A DNA stretch of 64,000 nucleotides, from NCBI GenBank assembly GCA_036676235.1, contig JAKFDI010000056.1, forward strand, positions 1-64,000, in the 5' to 3' direction. The stretch comes from JAKFDI01 sp036676235 (GTDB taxonomy: Bacteria > Pseudomonadota > Gammaproteobacteria > Burkholderiales > Burkholderiaceae_C). The position numbers and the translations under genes were made by a program. Below are positions 57,744-64,000 of the stretch, piece by piece (the first letter of the stretch is position 1; every line of letters begins with the position of its first letter). Under the pieces are notes generated by a model. The model had not been told where the DNA came from, did not search any database, and was given only the letters and a program-made list of their open reading frames with translations.

Positions 57744-59342
57744 ATGCCCACCTATCGTCAAGGCACCAAGCCCCTTCACGACTATCTGCGCGAGCACGCG
57801 CGCGCCCAACCCGACAAGCCGGCATTCATCTGGTACGGCACGCGCATCACCTACGCTGAACTCGATACCTGGAGCGACGCCTTCGCCGCCGCGCTGCAGG
57901 CACTGGGCGTGCGCAAGGGCGACCGCGTGGCCCTGTTCTTGAACAACTGTCCGCAATACGTCGTCGCACACTTCGGCATCCAGAAGGCCGGGGCGATCGT
58001 CGGACCCTGCGGGCCGCTGTTCAAGGCGATGGAACTCGAGTACCAGCTGAAGGATCTCGGCGCCGAGGTGATCGTCGCGGCAGACAACCTGTTGCCCGTG
58101 CTGGACCAGGTGCGCGGCAACACGGCGATCCGGCATGTGTTCGTCACGCGGTACGCCGACCTGCTGCCGGCGCAGGCCGACATTGCCGTGCCGCCGGAAC
58201 TTCAGGCGCCTGCAGCCGCCTGGCGCGAGGGCATGCACGACCTGGTCGCGGCCATGCGTTCGGGCGAGAAGCCCAAGGCGGTGGAGGTGTCGCTCGACGA
58301 CGTGGCGCTGCTGACCTACACCTCCGGCACGACCGGGCTGCCCAAGGGCGCGATGCTGAGCTTCGGCAACGCGCTGTGCAAGGCGTCTGCGGCGGCCGAC
58401 TGCAATGGCGTGCGCGCCGACGACGTGGTGCTCGCCATCGCGCCGCTCTATCACATCGCCGGCATGCTGATGGGCATCAACGTGACGGTGTATACCGGCG
58501 CCACCACCGTGCTGCTGCACCGCTTCGACCCCTTGGCCACAGCGCAGGCGATCGACAAGTACCGCATCAGCTGGTGGTACAGCATTGCGCCGATGAACGT
58601 GGCGGTGATGCAGTTGGCGCAGGCAAAGGACTACGACCTGTCGTCGCTCAAGGTCAACGCATCGACCAGCTTCGGCATCACGCTGACCGAGGCGCTCGCC
58701 TCGCAGTGGCGCGCCTTCACCGGCCATGCGGAACTTTTCGAGGCGGCTTATGGCCTGTCCGAGACGCACACCATGGACACCTACATGCCGCGCGAGCGCA
58801 TCAAGTGGGGTACGCACGGCGTGCCGGCGCCGGGAGTGGAGATCCGCATCGTCGACCCGGACTCCGGCGCTGACCTGCCGCGGGGGTCTCAGGGCGAGAT
58901 CGTGCTCAGGAGCGATGGGGTCTTCAAGGGCTACTGGAACAAGCCCGAAGCCACGGCCGCAACGCTTCGCGACGGGTGGGTGCACACCGGCGACATGGGC
59001 GTGCTCGACGAGGAGGGCTACCTGACCTTCCAGGGCCGCTTCAAGGAAATGATCAAGGTGTCGGGCTACAGCGTCTTTCCCGAGGAAGTGGAGACGTTGC
59101 TCATCCGCCATCCGGCGGTGGCGCAGGCCGCGGTGATCGGCGTGGCCGATGCGCATCGCGGCGAGGTGGTGAAGGCCGTCATCGTGCGCAAGCCGGATGT
59201 GGAGACGAGCGCCGCCGAGATCATGGCGTGGAGCCGCGAGCACATGTCGGCCTACAAGGTGCCGCGGCAGGTGGTGTTCCGCGACAGCCTGCCGGTCACC
59301 GGCGCGGGCAAGGTGCTGCGCCGGCTGCTGAAGGACGGTTGA
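57744..59342 (+). CDS. Acyl-CoA synthetase (AMP-binding)
   Basis: 532-residue adenylate-forming ligase. Motifs are the P-loop LLTYTSGTTGLPKGAM, YGLSETH, the hinge GWVHTGDMGVLDEEGYLTFQGRFKEMIKVSGYSVFPEEVE, and the catalytic C-terminal Lys in PVTGAGKVLRR. Substrate is probably a medium- or long-chain or aromatic acid; it cannot be fixed from sequence. The ATG at 57744 was chosen because the longer frame upstream covers the rpoD leader. Convergent with hppA. Confidence 0.92.
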   Translation: MPTYRQGTKPLHDYLREHARAQPDKPAFIWYGTRITYAELDTWSDAFAAALQALGVRKGDRVALFLNNCPQYVVAHFGIQKAGAIVGPCGPLFKAMELEYQLKDLGAEVIVAADNLLPVLDQVRGNTAIRHVFVTRYADLLPAQADIAVPPELQAPAAAWREGMHDLVAAMRSGEKPKAVEVSLDDVALLTYTSGTTGLPKGAMLSFGNALCKASAAADCNGVRADDVVLAIAPLYHIAGMLMGINVTVYTGATTVLLHRFDPLATAQAIDKYRISWWYSIAPMNVAVMQLAQAKDYDLSSLKVNASTSFGITLTEALASQWRAFTGHAELFEAAYGLSETHTMDTYMPRERIKWGTHGVPAPGVEIRIVDPDSGADLPRGSQGEIVLRSDGVFKGYWNKPEATAATLRDGWVHTGDMGVLDEEGYLTFQGRFKEMIKVSGYSVFPEEVETLLIRHPAVAQAAVIGVADAHRGEVVKAVIVRKPDVETSAAEIMAWSREHMSAYKVPRQVVFRDSLPVTGAGKVLRRLLKDG

Positions 59343-59366
59343 AAGCGCACCGGCGGCGCAACGAAA

Positions 59367-59392
59367 AAGGGCCGGCATTGCTGCCGGCCCTT
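59367..59392 (-). terminator. hppA terminator
   Basis: 11-bp perfect stem (AAGGGCCGGCA / TGCCGGCCCTT, 59367-59377 and 59382-59392) with TTGC loop; on the minus strand it is followed by TTTTT. It sits between the convergent acyl-CoA ligase and hppA and serves hppA best. Confidence 0.8.
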
Positions 59393-59434
59393 GGGGGATG
59401 AAGGCCGCGAAGCTCGCGGGCCGGTGGCTGCCGC

Positions 59435-61480
<2,046 letters not shown>

Positions 61481-61696
61481 GAGTCTCCTTCCTCGTTTCG
61501 GGAACCGGGTTGTACCGACGGCGCGCCCGCTCCAACCGCTCTTGCCGGCGGGCTCGAATCAGCGAAGGGATGCTACGGGATGGACTGTGGCAAGGCAATG
61601 AACGTAGAGCGCGCTTCACGCGCTGCGGCAACGGTGCGCGCGCGTGCCAGCGAAGGCCGCTGGCTAGAATTCGGGTTTCCCCCGAACACCCTGATC

Positions 61697-62233
61697 ATGA
61701 GCCTGCACAACGTGACCCCCGGCGCTGCGGCGCCCGCTGAATTCAACGTGATCGTCGAGATTCCGATGAACGCCGACCCGATCAAGTACGAGGTCGACGA
61801 AGACAGCGGCGCGATGTTCGTGGACCGCTTCATGGGCACGGCAATGCACTACCCATGCAACTACGGCTACATCCCGATGACGCTTGCCGACGACGGCGAT
61901 CCGGTCGATGTGCTCGTCATCACGCCGTACCCGCTGCTCCCCGGCGTGGTGGTGACCTGCCGCCCCATCGGCGTGCTCAAGATGAACGACGAAGCCGGCG
62001 GCGACAACAAGCTGCTCGCCGTGCCCATCGACAAGATCCTGCCGATCTACACGCACTGGCAGAAGCCCGAAGACATGAACGCGCTGCGCCTCAACCAGAT
62101 CCAGCACTTCTTCGAGCACTACAAGGATCTCGAGCCGGGCAAGTGGGTCAAGATCATCGGTTGGGAAGGCCCGCAGGCCGCGCGCGACGAGGTGAAGCTC
62201 GGCATGGAAAACTGGACGCGCAAGCACGGCTGA
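61697..62233 (+). CDS. ppa: Inorganic pyrophosphatase (soluble, family I)
   Basis: 178 residues; EIPMNADPIKYEVDEDSG and the metal-binding signature DGDPVD (66-71), with KILPIYTHWQ and the C-terminal GWEGPQAARDEV region. It hydrolyses cytoplasmic PPi. A TAGAAT at 61665-61670 is a likely -10 box. The ATG at 61697 gives the usual family length. Confidence 0.97.
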   Translation: MSLHNVTPGAAAPAEFNVIVEIPMNADPIKYEVDEDSGAMFVDRFMGTAMHYPCNYGYIPMTLADDGDPVDVLVITPYPLLPGVVVTCRPIGVLKMNDEAGGDNKLLAVPIDKILPIYTHWQKPEDMNALRLNQIQHFFEHYKDLEPGKWVKIIGWEGPQAARDEVKLGMENWTRKHG

Positions 62234-62254
62234 GCAACGCCGGCATGCGCACGC

Positions 62255-62279
62255 ACGGGGAGCTTCGGCTCCCCGTTTT
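62255..62279 (+). terminator. ppa terminator
   Basis: 9-bp stem ACGGGGAGC/GCTCCCCGT (62255-62263, 62268-62276) with a stable TTCG tetraloop and TTTT following, 21 bases after the ppa stop. Confidence 0.9.
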
Positions 62280-62371
62280 CATTGCGGCACACGATTGAAC
62301 CTCTGGCATCGAAGCCGCCTCTACACTGGCCCGCGCCATTGCCACGCAACCGCCAAACAACCGGTCACGCC

Positions 62372-64000
62372 ATGCTGCTTCGCCTGCTGAATTCCTGCCT
62401 GATCGCCTCGACGCTCGCCTTCGTCGGGTGCTCGACATCGCCGACGCGCACCGCGCCGGCGGCCCCGCTGCATTCCGTCGAAGGCATTCACGAGTACCGG
62501 TTGGGCAACGGCCTGCAGGTGCTGCTGGTGCCCGATGCGTCCAAGCCCACAACCACCGTGAACGTCACGTACCGCGTCGGCTCGCGCCATGAGAACTACG
62601 GCGAGACCGGCATGGCGCACCTGCTGGAGCACCTGCTGTTCAAGGGCACGCCGTCGCACCCCGAGGTATGGAGCGAATTCACCAAGCGCGGGCTGCGTGC
62701 CAACGGCACCACCTCGTTCGACCGCACCAACTACTTCGCGAGCTTCGCGGCCAACCCCGACAACCTGAAGTGGTACCTCGACTGGCAGGCCGATGCGATG
62801 GTGAACAGCTTCATCGCGCGCAAGGATCTCGACACCGAGATGACGGTGGTGCGCAACGAGATGGAGATGGGTGAGAACAACCCCGGGCGCATGCTGTTCC
62901 AGAAGACCGTGGCGGTGATGTACGACTGGCACAACTACGGCAAGTCGACCATCGGCGCACGCAGCGACGTGGAGAACGTCGACATCGAAAGTCTGCAGGC
63001 CTTCTATCGGCTGTACTACCAGCCCGACAACGCGACGCTCGTGATATCGGGCAAGTTCGACCGTGAGCAGGTGCTGGCGTGGATCGAGGCGAGCTTCGGC
63101 AAGATCCCCAAGCCCACGCGTGAACTGCCGCGCCTGTACACGCTCGACCCGGTGCAGAGCGGCGAACGCAGCATGACGCTGCGCCGCGTCGGCGGCACGC
63201 CGATGCTGATGGCGGCGTATCACCTGCCGCCGGCCGCGCATCCGGACTTTGCCGCCGCCGAGGCGCTGGCCCTGATCCTCTCGACCACGCCCTCGGGGCG
63301 GCTGCACAAGCAGCTCGTGGAGACCCGTCTCGCATCGAGCATCTTTGCCGAGACGTTGGGGCTGGCCGATCCGGGCTTTGCATTGATCGGCGCAGACCTT
63401 GCGCCCGGCCAGGACCCGGACAAGGCACGTGACGCACTGCTCGCGGTGATCGAAGGCTTCGCCGAATCGCCCGTCACGCAAGAAGAGCTGGACCGCGCGA
63501 AGACGCAGTGGCTCAAGGCCTGGGACCAGCAGTTCACCAATCCCGAGGCGATCGGCGTGGCGCTGTCCGCCTCGATCGCCCAGGGTGACTGGCGGCTCTT
63601 CTTCCTGCTGCGCGACCGCGTGCAGGCGCTGACGCTCGCCGACGTGCAGCGCGTGGCGACCGAGCGGCTGGTTCGCTCCAACCGCACGCTCGGCATCTAC
63701 CTGCCGACGGCCAAGCCGGTGCGCGCGCCGACGCCTGCGGCCGTCGACGTGGCCGAGCAGTTGAAGACCTTCGTGCCGAAGGCGGGCGCCGACGCGACCG
63801 AGGCCTTCGACACCTCGCCGGCGCACGTCGAGGCGAGCACGCTGCGCTTCACCCTGCCAAGCGGCCTGGAGGCGGCGCTGCTTGCCAAGCCCACGCGCGG
63901 CCAGGCGGTGCGCGCCACGCTCACGCTGCGTTTCGGCGACGAGAAGTCGCTCGCCGGGAAAACCTCGGTCGGGGCGATGGTGGCGGCGCTGCTCGACAAG
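62372..64000 (+). CDS. M16 family zinc metallopeptidase, lipoprotein (partial)
   Basis: The frame is open for 543 codons from ATG 62372 to the window edge. A lipoprotein signal with a lipobox ending FVGC (Cys20) suggests membrane anchoring in the periplasm. The inverted zinc motif HLLEH is at 83-87 (His83, Glu86, His87) with a downstream Glu in VVRNEMEMGENN. A second M16 domain begins near residue 480 (TLRFTLPSGLEAALLAKPTRG), so a full-length protein of about 900 residues would be expected. Pitrilysin-like peptidases of this type degrade oligopeptides. Confidence 0.9.
   Translation, partial: MLLRLLNSCLIASTLAFVGCSTSPTRTAPAAPLHSVEGIHEYRLGNGLQVLLVPDASKPTTTVNVTYRVGSRHENYGETGMAHLLEHLLFKGTPSHPEVWSEFTKRGLRANGTTSFDRTNYFASFAANPDNLKWYLDWQADAMVNSFIARKDLDTEMTVVRNEMEMGENNPGRMLFQKTVAVMYDWHNYGKSTIGARSDVENVDIESLQAFYRLYYQPDNATLVISGKFDREQVLAWIEASFGKIPKPTRELPRLYTLDPVQSGERSMTLRRVGGTPMLMAAYHLPPAAHPDFAAAEALALILSTTPSGRLHKQLVETRLASSIFAETLGLADPGFALIGADLAPGQDPDKARDALLAVIEGFAESPVTQEELDRAKTQWLKAWDQQFTNPEAIGVALSASIAQGDWRLFFLLRDRVQALTLADVQRVATERLVRSNRTLGIYLPTAKPVRAPTPAAVDVAEQLKTFVPKAGADATEAFDTSPAHVEASTLRFTLPSGLEAALLAKPTRGQAVRATLTLRFGDEKSLAGKTSVGAMVAALLDK

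Overview
The window is a GC-rich chromosome segment from a Burkholderiales bacterium, most likely of the Comamonadaceae / Rubrivivax-Leptothrix group. This is inferred from gene order (rpsO-pnp-quinone oxidoreductase-tpiA-secG-tRNA-Leu-nuoA..N-DUF2818-NUDIX-DUF1178), from lineage-typical conserved genes (DUF2069, DUF2868/DUF3482, DUF2818), and from dispersed GC-rich palindromic repeats. Almost all of it is core genome. No search could be run, so names rest on recognised motifs, lengths and synteny.

Layout. 1-114: 5' end of a probable group II intron running off the left edge, directly behind a rho-independent terminator. 164-2862: small conserved protein, tsaD, aminotransferase. 2858-7928: rpsO, pnp, quinone oxidoreductase, tpiA, secG. 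7988-24521: promoter, tRNA-Leu(GAG), all 14 nuo genes, DUF2818, NUDIX hydrolase, DUF1178. 24554-30103: FAD oxidase/DUF2069 pair, YihY-type membrane protein, and metY-hydrolase-DUF962. 30190-33251: CBS protein, aroC, and an aldo/keto reductase whose reading frame runs through a repeat. 33055-37890: glycine riboswitch-gcvT-gcvH-gcvP. 38056-40978: M48 protease and glycerophosphodiesterase. 40982-45597: etfQO-DUF2868-DUF3482. 45773-50965: SDR, YceH-like protein, thioesterase, PAS-LuxR regulator divergent from scoAB, two GNAT acetyltransferases.

51073-54210 is the only clearly foreign, decaying stretch. It holds an IS3-type transposase tail fused to a 5'-truncated trbI fragment, an abiE toxin-antitoxin locus with intact antitoxin and broken toxin, an AlpA-like regulator, and the C-terminal third of a tyrosine integrase. 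It reads as the relic of an integrative conjugative element. A frameshifted small gene (54312-54838) follows, then rpoD, an acyl-CoA ligase, the proton-pumping pyrophosphatase hppA divergent from soluble ppa, and an M16 protease cut by the right edge.

Functionally the window is dominated by energy metabolism: complex I, ETF-ubiquinone oxidoreductase, two pyrophosphatases, succinyl-CoA:3-ketoacid transferase and an acyl-CoA ligase. It also carries glycine cleavage and translation/RNA-turnover genes. The points most worth follow-up are the terminator-linked intron, the orphaned AbiEi antitoxin with two matching operators, repeat-driven changes to genes (aldo/keto reductase tail, GGCTC slip), a 174-bp nested-palindrome element inside the nuo operon, and a probable short RNA upstream of rpoD.
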